Source of the DNA: Amphibalanus amphitrite | Taxonomy: Eukaryota > Arthropoda > Thecostraca > Balanomorpha > Balanidae | Assembly (NCBI RefSeq): GCF_019059575.1 | Contig: NW_024881504.1 | Location: 2,108,001 to 2,172,000, forward strand | Direction: 5' to 3' | Length of the DNA stretch: 64,000 nt | In this document: one piece after another, positions 20,225-32,277 of the stretch | Position numbering within the stretch: the first letter of the stretch is position 1 | Layout of the letters: each line of letters starts with the position of its first letter | Notes under the pieces: generated by a model | What the model saw: the letters and a program-made list of their open reading frames with translations, nothing else | Told to the model about the DNA's origin: nothing | The model's database searches: none | Translations under genes and position numbers: made by a program

Positions 20225-21117
20225 TTAACCCTCGCATGTGTAGGGGGGGGTCGGATGGACCCCCCCCCCATGGTTTTTCGCGAATAACTCGCGTAAAAAG
20301 CGGCCGATCGCGACGAAACTTTCAGTACCCTCTCATTAATCAATTTTACACCTACCCTGAAAATTTCATGACCCTGACCCAAATGACCTTTGACCTGTGA
20401 CCTCTTTTCCGAGACCATGTTTGGCCGGAATCGCGATTTCGCGTATGTCGGCTCGCACTAGCCGCGTGTTTGCAAGCTTTTCGTGGTTTCAAACGTTCAA
20501 ACATGTGATTTGATGTTACTCCCGTGTGTGTCAAGGTCACCTGAAGGTCAGGTCAGGTCATTGACCTTTGGTGACCTCGGGTGACCTCGGGTCACTTTTT
20601 CGAGTTTTACATGTTTCTAGGCTAGTTTTTGGAGCTGAATTCGAATTTAGCAACCATTTGAACATTTACGAAGTAGTTTTGGTGACTTCGTAACATGTTA
20701 CGAAGCTGTCAGAGGCGGTTGACACGTACTACGAATACCCGTCACGACGCCTACTGGTTGACCTGACCTGACCTGACCCGACCTGGTCTAAATGCTTCAA
20801 GACATCATCTGTGATCAAAACTAACACGATATTCGTGATCAGCACCCCGAAAAACCCCTTAGCGGCCACACTTTACGACTTTCTAACAGGTCCCGATTTT
20901 CCCGACTTTGGGTCATTGACCTGACCTGGAAGGTCAACCAATGACCTAGGACCTTAAAATTGGGTATCATCGGCTTCCTCTCGTCACGGGCAACACGCTC
21001 GTTTTTTCCGCGAAGCTCTAGCTCGATCAGGGGCCAAACGGCAAGGGGGGGGTCCAACCGACCCCCCCCCCCCTACACATTAGAAGCTGGCAAACGCCGC
21101 ACACATGCGAGGGTTAA
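20225..21117 (+). mobile_element. TTAA-flanked MITE, type B (complete)
   Basis: 893 bp including both TTAA sites (20225-20228 and 21114-21117). The left end is TTAACCCTCGCATGTGTAGG. On the right, the tag CCCTACACA reappears after a spacer as GCACACATGCGAGGGTTAA. Both ends have G8/C9-type hairpins. It directly abuts type A, the two sharing one TTAA. The interior has AGGTCA/TGACCT runs at 20530-20600, 20755-20790 and 20915-20950. Confidence 0.92.
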
Positions 21118-23182
21118 CCCTATTAGTGGCAGGGGGGTTGTTTTCACCCACCCCTCAGGTTTTTCGGGAATATCTCCGAAACCGCTGAAGCTACGATGCT
21201 GAAATTTTCTGACTTTTCTTAAAACTAAATTGGGCACATTCCCTGAAAATTTCAAGTTCATAACTTTACCAGGGGCGGCTCCAGAGCACTGGGAATTGGG
21301 GGTCCTATTCGTGAAGCGAGTCATTTGGGCGAAGATCACGATGCTGATGTATTATAACTGTATGCACCAGTTTTACGAACAGTGAATGAAGGGTATCATG
21401 TGATAACATATACAAAGTTATTGTGCATACTCTTTTGACACGTTTTTGCTATAATAGGCGGATCCAGGCGTCCAAAAAGGGGGGTTATGTTTTACCTCCC
21501 AACATAGGTGCCCTGACACCGCCTATGCATGACCAATACAATTGTAGTCGTTCTCTCATAAGAAAATTGTAACATAACAAGACCATTGCCACCCTTTTTA
21601 GAAACAGTATCAACAAAAACCTTATTTACTATACTTTTTGTGTACCCCCAATCTCAATGATCTGTATCCGCCTATGATTTTTGAAAATGCATATTTTTAG
21701 GATCCATTTGAATTCCTGGTTCATTCTCTATCGATCGGCAAAAGTTGCGTTAACCCGCGCCCCGTAGGGGGGGGGGGGTGGGCCGAAACGGCCCCCCCTG
21801 TCCTTTTCGGTCGATATCTCCTAAACGGCTGGAGATATCGTCACCAAACTTTCAGGACCCCTCCGGGCATCAATTTTACACATTGTGAAAAAAAAAATTC
21901 CAGAGGCTATGATAGGTTGGCCACAAATGACGTCAGAGAGACGTCATGTTCTGTCATTTTCGACCGAAAAGACCTTCGCGAGAAGACCTGTCAGGACTAC
22001 AGCTTTGAAGATACAGAAAAATGATCAAGACATAAAAGGTGTAGAATTGACAGGGCTACAAAACTGCTATCTCGAATTTTTGAAATTTTTGAGTTTTGAC
22101 CTCCAACAATAAAAAAAAACATTTTTTTGGTATATTCGTCAAAAAATCCAAAAAGTTTTTTGAGTTTCGAAAAAACCGGAATATATGTGATAGTGCCTAC
22201 CGTCTTCTATCTACATACCAAATTTCAGATCGATACCTCGTTTTTTGGCCAAGTTATAGCGAAAAAACTGTTCAAAAATGATAACGTCAAATTTTCAAAC
22301 TCAATTTTTGGCAATTCTAGAACTCGTAGAGCAAAACGAAGACCGCCATTAGACTCCCCGTGACGAGCTGCATCGAATTGATACCCATTTAATGCAAAAA
22401 TATCAACTTTGAAATTTGACCTAATTTGACCTGACCTTGACCTGACCTTCACCAAAACGTGACCTAGGCTGGCCCCAAAGGCTGCCTAACCCACATAATC
22501 GCATTTGTCATGCAAAATGGACCATAAAACATGCATCACACGACACATTCATATTGTGACCCCCGGTGACCTGACCTCGCTGTGACCTGACCTGGTATCA
22601 GTGACCTCAGATAGCAAAGTATGTGTTTGACGAACAATGTACCATCGATGGTTTTCAATAAATTACCAATTTACTCGCTTTCACAGCACATTTCTTGAAT
22701 TGCCTGTGAACGGTGAAAATCTGACCTTTGACCTGACCTGTGACGTCATCGGTTTGACCTAGGTCAATGAAATTTGGTCACAAGGTAGTTCCCGGGTGGG
22801 GCTATCGAACGCCGTTTGAATTTTGAAAATCGGCCGGTAACTTTCCGAGATCTTAGGGGGGGGCCGAAACGGCCCCCCCCCCCTACGGGTGGTAGGGTCC
22901 GCCGGTAGCCCTACGGGGCGCGGGTTAAGATTGGTTCAGAAACCTGGCCGTGATAAACAGTCAAAAATGTATCTGCAATTTGCCTGTTTTTACCCCCCTC
23001 TACCCCCCCCCCTATTGACATTTTTTTTTTATTTTTTAGAAATGTAGATCACGTTGAGCGAAATCGAATGCCGTTTGAATTTTGAAAATCGGCACGTTAG
23101 ATCTCGAGATATCAGGGGGGGTCGTAAACAGCCCCCCTGCCACTAATAGGGGTAGCCAGGAGCCTGCCACTAATAGGGTTAA
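21114..23182 (+). mobile_element. TTAA-flanked MITE, type A (complete, with nested insert)
   Basis: Ends are TTAACCCTATTAGTGGCAGG (21114) and its mirror at 23182. The spaced tag is at the right (23125-23182). Without the nested 1175 bp it is about 0.9 kb. A second copy of its left two thirds is at 1-614. No protein-coding gene. Confidence 0.9.
21750..22928 (+). mobile_element. TTAA-flanked MITE with GCCCCGTAGGG tag, nested in type A
   Basis: 1179 bp including both TTAA copies (21750-21753 and 22925-22928). The left end is TTAACCCGCGCCCCGTAGGG, and the right carries the tag twice around GGTGGTAGGGTCCGCCGG. Hairpins with GGCCGAAACGGCC occur at both ends. The interior around 22090-22800 is the reverse complement of much of the element at 27458-28674. 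Half-site runs occur at 22420-22450 and 22725-22770. Confidence 0.92.
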
Positions 23183-23549
23183 CTTGGGCGGAGCGCGGGC
23201 TGATCAAGCTGGCTGTGTCCTTCGGCTAACTGGAGTAAAGCCGGAGCTTAGCCATACTTGTTCGGCTGTTCGCGCATGCGCATTTCTGCGCCAATCATTT
23301 TTTTTTAATTTAGCTCGAGTGTTTGAATGGACGGATTGACAGAGCCGGAGCCCACGCTAAGCAGAGCTTGTTGCGTAGACCCCGACACCTACCGTCCGAT
23401 CGCGCAATTCCGGGTAACGGGAGAATTTAGACGCCAAAGTTTAACGTGCCCTTCAAAGCCGGACACGGTCTGTCCCACTCAACTGACTTCAACTGGCTGC
23501 GGCTGCTCCCACCAACCGCAGACCATCCCCGTCAGGAGTCTCAAATATC

Positions 23550-23622
23550 GAGCGCCGGAGCGTCTCGAACCCGGGCTCTCACTACCGGGAGTCCAATGCT
23601 CTACCAACTGAGCTACGGGACA
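23550..23622 (-). other. tRNA-like sequence (probably tRNA-derived repeat head)
   Basis: The minus strand shows a perfect A-box TAGCTCAGTTGG (23604-23615) and a near-consensus B-box GGTTCGAGACG (23561-23571), with a D-arm pairing GCTC/GAGC. The anticodon and T stems pair poorly, and no 3' acceptor strand matching the 5' GTCCCG is found. It is therefore better read as a tRNA-derived SINE head or pseudogene than a working tRNA. Confidence 0.5.
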
Positions 23623-23673
23623 GGCAATCATGTGCAGCGTTTATGACAGTCTGCGCGCTGTGCGACGAAACCA

Positions 23674-23972
23674 GGGCTGCGGAGTCGATGGATTTTCGGC
23701 GACTCCGACTCCGACTCCGACTCCGGCTTTCAAAAACCAGCTCCGACTCCGACTCCGACTCCGGGCAGAATTGTCGACTCCGACCGACTCCAACTCCCGA
23801 CTCCGACTCCGCAGACCTAGCAGGGCTGCGCAGTCGACAGATTTTCGGTGACTCTGACTCCGACTCCGGCTCGGGTTTCTAAAATCGACTCCGACTCCGA
23901 CTCCGACTCCGGTCACAACTGTCGACTCCGACCGACTCCGACTCCGACTCCGACTCCGACTCCGCAGCCCTG
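23674..23972. repeat. (GACTCC)n repeat bracketed by inverted CAGGGCTGCGGAGTC
   Basis: Two blocks of GACTCC hexamers (about 23700-23815 and 23850-23960) each start with an AGGGCTGCG(G/C)AGTCGA phrase. The whole segment ends with the mirror, CGACTCCGCAGCCCTGG. A smaller related piece is at 40773-40822. The hexamers translate as Ser-Arg or Asp-Ser repeats but have no gene context. Confidence 0.85.
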
Positions 23973-24329
23973 GACGAAACGACACACCGGTGTTGGGGCA
24001 TTTGGTGGTTGATGTTTGGGCGCGTGTGACAGCGCGAAGAAGGGATAGTGCTCACTGCTCTTATCAAGTGGACTGGCATGGAAGTACGGTGGGTAAGTGT
24101 ATTGAATGGTGCGCTTGATCGTATGTAAACGTCATGATTTTGACCGAGTTTCACGCCATCAAACAGGAAGCTGAATAGCTGTTCAGTAGGGTGTGTCATT
24201 TTGGGCACTTTTTTCGCAAAACATGGTGCTCCACTGATTTTATCGTGCCCCAGACACGTAGAAACCGTGTGACATTTTTTATTTCCCCCAAATATTAACA
24301 CCCATGCGGCGCCGACCGCCGACACTTTG

Positions 24330-25080
24330 GCCTATCTCTCAGCATTAGCGACCTCAGCGCCCCTAGCGGCAATGTTTTGAACTAACACGCCCGCTATGCT
24401 TTGTGAGCTTACGATCATCATTAAATGCATTTTACCGAAATGACGCCTTGCTGTTGGCTTGTCTGACACTCAGAATGTTGGTGAGAATGTGATGTTATGC
24501 ATCTTAAAGCACGAAATAGTTCTGTGTTAATGTATATTGCATAGTACTACCCCCGATCCCCGTCCTGGTCTGACGGGATACGTACGAGCGCATGTTTATA
24601 GTGCCTGCTATTAGGTGTCACGTTTTTTTTTTGTAGCGTCGCTCACTGCATAGACCCCGGGGAACAGGGGGGGGGGCAGTGGGGGCGCTTGCCCCCCCCC
24701 CTCCAACTTGAGAGCCGAGTGGGCGCCGCCCCCTCAACATTGATGCAACGATGAAGGATCTCTGCTCCCTTTTATGGACCTACATGTCTGTTTTTATATA
24801 AACATCAGCACAAGGTATTTCTCTTGCATGTGAAGTGAATGGTTTCTGCTGACTCGGCATCGATTTAAGAACACCTGCTATTATCATCCCACTTTGATTT
24901 TATCTGAACTTGATCATAACTTTGGTAGGTCAGATTTTATACTGGACCATTTTGGTTCCGGATGGTATTTGATTTGGCGTGATGAGAACATTATGACGTA
25001 CATACAACGGTGGTAAAGTCGTTGATTGATACAGGTTTACTCGCTCCGGTGGGAGGCAGTAGCGGCGGAACACCTTCAAT
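24330..25080. other. Gene-free stretch
   Basis: No coding region recognised. The only structure is a G-run/C-run hairpin at about 24658-24712, of the same general kind as the TTAA-element ends but without TTAA. Confidence 0.6.
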
Positions 25081-25087
25081 TAAGTGG

Positions 25088-25215
25088 AGGGGGGGGGGAC
25101 ACTGCCGACTTTTGGTCCCATTCTTTCCATGCAACGCCCATAGGGCTAATGTTAAAATGCCCAAATCAGAGGGGGCACGGTGCCCCGGTGCCCTCCCCGT
25201 TCCGCCGCCTATGGT
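25088..25215 (+). repeat. ~130-bp dispersed repeat, copy 1
   Basis: It starts at a G10 run, then GACACTGCCGACTTTTGGTC, and ends near CCGCCTATGG. The reverse complement with few changes is at 30347-30480. It is short, with no open frame of note; the family is unknown. Confidence 0.75.
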
Positions 25216-25229
25216 GGGAGGGCGGCGTG

Positions 25230-26440
25230 TGGGACTCAGAAGGAGACTAATGGCTTGTGTTGTGCCTTTGGTAGGACCCTCAGTATCACCGATGCAGGGC
25301 CTTCAGAGCCTCCAATTAGGGGCCTTTAGAGGCACTGGTGTGGGGTCCTCACATACGCCCGTGTGGCCCCTCAGAGGTGCTAGTGTGAATCCCTCATAAG
25401 CACCGGTGAGGGTCCTCACAGAATACAGACGTCGTTGTGGACCCTCAGAGACACTGGTGTGGGTCCGTTACATGTGGGTGTGTGGCCCTTAGAGCTGCTG
25501 GTGCGAACCCTTTAAAAGTCGGCAGGGGGCCATCAACGACCGGGGAGGGGGACCTCAGACCGGCAAGGGGCCCACAGAGGCCGGCGGCATCTTCAGAAGC
25601 CCTGTGGGGTCCTTAGATACCGACAAGGTACTCTGAGACGCCAGTGCGGCCCTCAGTCTCTGATGTAGGGCCCTCAGAGTTGCAGGTAGGTGGCCGTCAG
25701 ATATGCTTTTGCCGAACCCTCACAGGCGCAGGTGTGGGTACCTCAGAGCCACCAATATAGGGTTGCATAAATGGTGTGGCACTGGCTTGGGGGACCCTCA
25801 GTGGTGTCCTTATGGGCCCTTAGAACCACTGGTGTGGGTCTCTCAGTGGTGCTGGTTGTGAACCCTCAGAGGCCCTGCTGAGGGCCCTCACGGTCTCCGT
25901 TATGGGATCCTCAGAAGCCGGCGTAGACCCTGACGGAGATCTTAGTGTGGCTACTTAGGGGCTCATGAGGTGCTCTTACGAGACCTGTGAGGTCTTTCTC
26001 AGCTGAAATATAGTCAGCGTGGACCCTCAGAGGTCAGTTGGTACCGCAGGGGTCTTTATGGCCGGGTGGGCTCTCAGAAGCACCAGTGAGGGCCCTCAGT
26101 CTCACAGTCGTCGTAATGGGGCCGTCTGAGACATTGGTGTGAGGCCATTACTGATTACAGGTTGGCGTAAGGCCCTAGATATGGCCCCTCTTGGGCCGGC
26201 AAGGACTCTCAGAGGCACGCTAGCGGCCATAAGAGGCCGGTAAAGGGCCCTCAGAGGCCGCCAGTAGCCTTCAGAAGCCGGCGTGTAACCCTCATGGACA
26301 ATTTAGTGAGGCTTCTTTGGACTCACGAGGTGCTGTTACGAGCCCTATTCTTTCTGAATCGAAATATGGCCAGCATAGACCCTGAGCGGTAAACTGGTGC
26401 CACAGAGCCCCTCCAACCCGAGGGGTCCTCTGAATGCGAT
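25230..26440 (+). repeat. Diverged ~30-bp minisatellite
   Basis: Irregular repetition of words such as CCCTCAGAGGCACTGGTGTG and GGGCCCTCAGA, every ~25-35 bp over 1.2 kb. A longer sub-block recurs: 25905-26010 resembles 26270-26375, both with AGAAGCCGGCGT and TCATGAGGTGCT-like phrases. Units are too diverged for a clean consensus by eye. No gene. Confidence 0.65.
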
Positions 26441-27457
26441 AGGGGGGGGGGACTAGATGGCACGTGCCTCCTGGGACCCCCTGACTACGCTACTATTTCA
26501 TATGCGTCATGTCAGGTATTTTGGGCTTGCACCCCAACTTGAAGAATGTTCCTGGGCCCCTGTGACAATATGTATATTGTATTCATTATAGGTATTCGTC
26601 ATTAGCTTGCACTCTCTGCAATCTGCCCATACTATTATTTGTCCCTAGACGCGCTTACAGAAAGCAGGGATAAGCCCATACAGTCAACGGCCTGTTAGTT
26701 TCGCAAACAGCCGCCAGGGGCGCTAGGGTCGCCTATGTTGTGAGATAGGGCAAACTTCTCTCGCTCGGCGCCGCCTGGGGGTTAAAATTTGCGGGAAATT
26801 AACAATGCCACGCCCTTTCCACATGAGTGGAGCACAATAAAATCGATGGAGCACCTTGCATTGCGATTAGTGACACACCCTACTGTTCAGCCTGGCGACT
26901 CATACCCTCGCTCAGAAAAGCCGCATTCCGTGCCTTTATATCTTTGTGAAATACCAGCACTTCTGAACCAGGAAAATGAAATATAAAACACAAATATTTA
27001 TCTACTTATCACCGAGCACGCCCATTCTCTGTCCGCGTTGAAAATCGAATGAACATTTTATACGGATCAATGAGAAGTGCTTTTACAGTATGAATGCAAC
27101 AATAAGTTATTTTTGAAGCAAACATGCAATGTAAATTGTAAATTAAACCAATCAATCTCTTTTTCAGGTACGTACCATTAGAGCAAATGGTTCCAAAAAT
27201 GGAATAGTTATACAAACCAGGACCGGGTGGACGCCGCAGTCGCCTTCGCCAAGTGGTTTAGCGGAAACTGCCTGCTTAAGTAGGTATACCTACATATACG
27301 GAAACTGCGCCGAAAGCTGGCCGACCACCTACTGCAGATGTGTGTGCGTGGAGGCGCCAGACGCCTCCAAAGCTGCCATTCACCATAGTGAAGTTCCTTA
27401 TAAAAGATTGTTTGCTAATTGCTTTATGTCTTATGAGCGATTACTTGCTGTCCTTAC
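26441..27457. other. Gene-free stretch
   Basis: Moderately AT-rich, with no recognised gene, repeat family or RNA. Part of 26700-26900 resembles wording near 24170-24260 in inverse orientation (GGAGCACC, TAGTGACACACCCTACTG), suggesting a dispersed repeat copy. Confidence 0.5.
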
Positions 27458-28674
27458 TTGACCCGCGCCCCGTTGGGCTCTGCCGAGCAACACGCCCGGT
27501 TGGGGGGGGGCATTTTGGCCCCCCCCCCTAAGATCTCGAGAACCACGCAACATAGCGACAAGCGGTAAACGGCGTTGGATAGCCCCAACGGGGAACTACC
27601 TTGTGACCCAATTTTATTGACCTAGGTCAAACCGATGACGTCACAGGTCAGGTCAAAGGTCCAATTTTCACCGTTTACAGGCACTTCAAGAAATGCGTTG
27701 TAAAATCGAGTAAAATGCATTTCATTGAAAATCATCGATGGGGAAATGTTCTTCAAACACATATGTTGCTATTTGAGGTCACTGATACCAGGCCAGGTCA
27801 CAGAGGTCAGGTCACGGGGGGGGGGTCACAATATGAAAGTGTCGTGTGATACATGTTTTATGGTCCATTTTACATGACAAATGCGATTATATGGGTCAGG
27901 CAGCCTTTGGGGCCAGCTTAGATCACGTTTTGGTCAAGGTTAGGTCAAGGTCAGGTCAAGGTCAGGTCAAATTAGGTCAAATTTTAAAGTTAATATTTTT
28001 GCATAAAATGGGTATCGAATCGATGCAGGTCGTCACGGGGAGCTGCATCGTGGTCTTGTTTTGCAATGGTGGTCTGCAATGGTGGTCTTTGTTTTGCCGT
28101 ACGTGGTCTAGAATTGCTAAAAATTGAGTTCAAAAATTTGACGTCATCATTTTTGAACAGTTTTTTCGCTATAACTTGGCCAAAAAACGAGATATCGATC
28201 TGAAATTTGGTATGTATATAGAAGAGCGCTGGGACTATCACATATATTCCGTTTTTTTCGAAATTCGGAAAAAAATTTGGATTATTTTCAAAGTTTTTCT
28301 AAAAAAATCAATTTTTTGATTTTTTTTGGTCAAAAACCAAAAGTTTTGAAAATCCGAGATAGCAGTTTTGTAGCGCCGCTTTTTGTCTACTAGACCATAT
28401 AAAGAACTTTGAAATTGCTTGATAACTATAGATTTGGTGAGCGTTTCAAGATTGCATGTTTTTTGCTCATTTTTGCTCGAACATGACCTCAGTTTGACCT
28501 CAATAACTCCTGACCTAAAGTGACCTAAGACTTGAAATTTGGTGTGAAGGTGTCAAATTGATGCCCGGGAAGGTACTGAAAATTTGGCGGCGCTGCGCGC
28601 CGCCGTTTTCTTGCTATTCAGGAAAAACCACAGGGGGGGGGCAAAATGGCCCCCCCCAACGGGGCGAGGGTTAA
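27458..28674 (-). mobile_element. TTAA-flanked MITE, type E (complete, one TTAA mutated)
   Basis: The right end (CCCAACGGGGCGAGGGTTAA, TTAA 28671-28674) is intact. The left end reads TTGACCCGCGCCCCGTTGGG at 27458, so its TTAA became TTGA. The spaced tag is on the left, giving minus orientation. Length 1217 bp. The interior is the reverse complement of 22090-22800 over several hundred bp. Half-site runs at 27600-27660 and 27925-27985. Confidence 0.88.
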
Positions 28675-29089
28675 TGCTTTTGGTTAAGTGTTCAACCAAG
28701 TATTATGAACGGGGAAGGAGGCTAGCGGGCCTTGTGATTGTTTCATAGTTTTGATGGCGCTTTTTCATGACTCATGCCATATTATTGCTGCAGTTTGCAG
28801 TCCACTGTTTCATGTATTTGTGTTTGATTTGACGTGTCCGTAGTCGTTTGAAATATACATTCAATCAAAGTCAACCACTACTTTCCTTTCGCAATGCTCG
28901 ATGACCGGTTAACAGAGCATATGAGTGACCGTAACAATTTTAAATATGCATTGAAACCGTACAACCTGCTGAAAGTGCATTGGCTGCTCCTTGGTACTTG
29001 ATCCAGTGTGAAGCAAGAGCAAGATGAAGTCAAGTCGAGACTTGAGAAAACAGGAGCCGTCACTCGAGCCCACAGAGTGGGCTTGCCGG

Positions 29090-29392
29090 AGTTCAGCCCG
29101 CTCGGGCCCAGAGTAATCTCCATTATATAAATGGATTCACTGCTCGGGCTTAAATCGGGCTAACGCCAATCGTCGCACAACTAGGGCTAAACTAGGGCTG
29201 TCCGGAGCTCGCAGAGCGGGCATACCTCCGGCAGAGCATGGGCTTTAGTCGGCGTTTTTGTGTCATACGCCGACTTTAGCCCAAGCCCTAGCCGACTTTA
29301 GCCCGACTAAAAATCTCGGGCAATCCGCACTTGAGCCTGCTTGGGCCCGGCCGGAGCAAAATTGCTGGCTGGGAATTAAGTACAACTTAAGT
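29090..29392. repeat. Foldback repeat rich in AGGGCT/AGCCC words
   Basis: Palindromic words (GGCTTTAGTCGGCG and its mirror CGCCGACTTTAGCCC around 29270) and an end reading ATTGCTGGCTGGGAATTAA. This matches the start of the repeat at 20030 in complement. No gene. Confidence 0.6.
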
Positions 29393-30015
29393 CTTAAGAA
29401 AGGTCGAACTGCCTAATGTTGCATATTGCACTCAGCTGTTCAAGAGGAACGGAATGATACCATTTTGAAAGCTGTATCTTTCTTTATTATGTGACAAGTT
29501 ATTAGCACAAATGTCATTTGACCTCAGTTGACCTCATTTGACATGACCCTTGGATAAGTACACCAAACAAAGAAAAAAACAAGTGACATAATGTTAAGTA
29601 CTGTTGTATCAAAGCATACATAAAAGTGATAGAACGAAGTGGATATCTCTAATATTTTCCGAATCAGAGTTATTTGAATATTTTCCCACAGGCTTACCCT
29701 CACGACGTAATTACCTCTGACCTCAGGTCAGTGACATAAAAAAGGAACATATGTTATACAACTTGGTGAACTTAGCACATCCTAAAAGTTTGAAGGAAAT
29801 CGATCCAAATCTGTGAGTTGGACAGGTGTATGAAGAAAATTGAAATTTGACCATGACCTTGTACCGTTTTTTCCGGATCTCAAATTTTTAAGTCATTTGT
29901 AAAAAGGTTGCCCCATAGGCTGTACCAAATTTGGCGGTTTTACGCTATCTTTGAAAAAACTTGGGGGGGGGGGGCGGTCGCATCGACACCCCCCCCCTGT
30001 CATTGCGAGGGTTAA
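29393..30015 (+). mobile_element. TTAA-family MITE, type F, partial
   Basis: Only the right end is clear: a G12/C9 hairpin at 29963-29997, then TGTCATTGCGAGGGTTAA ending 30015. A left TTAACCC end with this tag was not found, and the left boundary is an estimate at the preceding foldback. Half-site text (TGACCTCAGTTGACCTCATT) is at 29519-29538. Confidence 0.65.
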
Positions 30016-30346
30016 ATTATATATGTACATATTGTTCCCAGTACTTCCTGAACAGCGGATAGGCATAACTTACTGATAAACAGCCGTCCCATAGCTTCCT
30101 TTTCCCAGTAGTTTCTTCTCACTATACTTGATGGAGCCGACAGAAATGACGTCTCCTTCTTCAACCTGTTGACAAAACAATCAAGATGTGACACTTATTA
30201 TTTCCACACTGTGGTACACAGGCAACAAATAGTAACTTTGTTTTTGTAATGGTTATTTGATAGATTGAACAAGGCAATGCTTTTGCATTGTTGTCCATTG
30301 GCGAAACTCCAAAGGTACATAGGGTAAGGGCGGGTAAGAGGACACG

Positions 30347-30480
30347 GGCAATCATAGGCGGCGGAGCGGGGAGGGCACCGGGGTACCGTGCCCCCCTTTG
30401 ATTTTGGCATTTTAACATTAGCCCTATGGGCGTTGCATGGAAAGAATGGGACCAAAAGTCGGCAGTGCCCCCCCCCCCCC
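30347..30480 (-). repeat. ~130-bp dispersed repeat, copy 2
   Basis: Reverse complement of 25088-25215, ending in a C14 run. The conserved middle includes TAACATTAGCCCTATGGGCG. Confidence 0.75.
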
Positions 30481-30489
30481 TCACGCATC

Positions 30490-31638
30490 AGCTGTTTCGG
30501 TTGCCTAGCAACGCGGGTTTGTCGAGTTCATGAAGTGACATGAAGCCGCCAGTGCGTGTTTGTCACCAACGGAACGTGGACGTTGTGCGGCGACGCTGTT
30601 GAGTTTAGGGCGATGAATATTATTTTGGAGCGTTATGATATTATTATGGTAGGTATGGTACAATAATTTTGATACTTGGTAGTTGAGATAAGGTACATTT
30701 TCGTGATTGTTGTGGGGAACTTGTGGGGTTTTCTGGGGAAATACTGTGCAGGGCAATATTCTGTGTGTGAAGTTTTGCACAATGTTTCGGGGTTGTTTTG
30801 TGCGCGAATTGCATGTAGGGTAAGAGGACGCACTGTTCATGAGGGTATGAGTACGCAGAATTATGCAGTATATCTTATTGTATAGATTTATAGAATTATA
30901 GATATGTCGCTCAATGACGTTTGCTTTGTAGGTATCTCATCAATGGAGTACTGTGTGGCAGATGCGTACCCGAAATTCTTCTAAGTACGAGTTATTCTCT
31001 TTTGATTGTACATTTTTTAGAACCACATAATGAACTGATTTTTTCTTGATTTTTAGATTTACAAGATTTTTTTTTTCTTTTTGGATATTAAAATTAAATT
31101 AAATGTATTCTGAGTTTGATGTTAAGCATTTGAACAGTACAAACTGCACAGGTGTGTGTTCAAATGCAGGCGTACTCCACCCGCATGGTGTGCGTACTCA
31201 TACACACCCCATGTGGTAAGAGTACGCAACAGCAGCGGTTCAGAAAACGTCAGTTTTAGACCACTTCCATTTACGTTGAAGGATCGTTGCCTCATGGGTT
31301 GATGGCTAATTTGATGAACTTTAATATTCCATATTTGCGATTTCTTACTTTCAAATAATAAACAAATAAGAGCAATAAATCCACTAAGTGCATACTATTA
31401 TACGACTTCACCCTACCTGCAATAATATTTTGCTTACCTCCTGCACAACTTTCAGCTCTGAAGAAACCTGGCCATCCATCGCCAGTTATTCAGAGAAACC
31501 GTCTGTCTGGAAATGGGTCAGAGTGATTGGTTAGGTTTCAGATCGGGGAAATGTGACGTGGTGTGGCCGTGCAAGGAAGTAATTCTTATTTTCATTGCAA
31601 ATTATTTATGTGTAGTTTTTGTCAATCAGAACCGTGAA
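30490..31638. other. Gene-free AT-rich stretch
   Basis: No recognised protein, RNA or repeat. Open stretches on both strands around 30500-30900 overlap each other and show no family motif, so they are not called. Confidence 0.55.
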
Positions 31639-32176
31639 GGTAACTATAGTTCGTTTTTTTTTTCAAAAGGACGCTGGCTCCAAGTTCCTTATCGAACCTC
31701 TCACGTGAGTTTTGGCAGCTTCAGCGTCTGGCCAAGAATTTCTTACCGAAAAAATATTCGATTTCAAATTGTGCACGGTAAGTACCCGGAAATTGTGTCT
31801 TGAAAAATTAGCATACTATGATGACGTCACTGGTGGCAGCAGGCACCCAATGTCCTACGATGGGACAAAGTTTCGACGGTTTTGGGGGAAACTTCGTTTT
31901 TCACTGTTGCCGAGGTTATAATCGAGTAAGCAGTTTCGTCCATGATAGTTATACGTTACATTGCAATACAAGTTTGACAGCATGACGTCACCACTGTTCC
32001 CATATCTGGTTCAAAAATGCACGTATGAAAATTATTGGGAATATTTCACATGTTAAAATAAGGCGACGTTCGAGTTTCTCAGGTTCAGTTTTTGCTCGTT
32101 TTGGTCGCTAAAACGCGTGCTGTTTCGAAAAACGTACTTGGAGCCAGAGTCCTTTTGAAAAAAAACGAACTATACA
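31639..32176. repeat. Short foldback with inverted ends
   Basis: AACTATAGTTCG and a T-run followed by CAAAAGGACGCTGGCTCC at the left are mirrored at 32137-32176 (GGAGCCAGAGTCCTTTTG, then an A-run and CGAACTATA). The arms are ~45 bp and the total ~540 bp. MITE-like, no coding. Confidence 0.65.
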
Positions 32177-32277
32177 AGCAAATTTTGAAACGTTTTTCTT
32201 TGCCTTTTACCATTTGTATTGTTTTCTTGACTGGAGGGTGCAGAACAAATAGCTTTGATTGTTTCCCTGATTTGTCC

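Noticed and set aside
23641..23985. Ser/Arg-repeat protein on the minus strand
   Set aside because: Translation of (GACTCC)n hexamers; no flanking exon signals.
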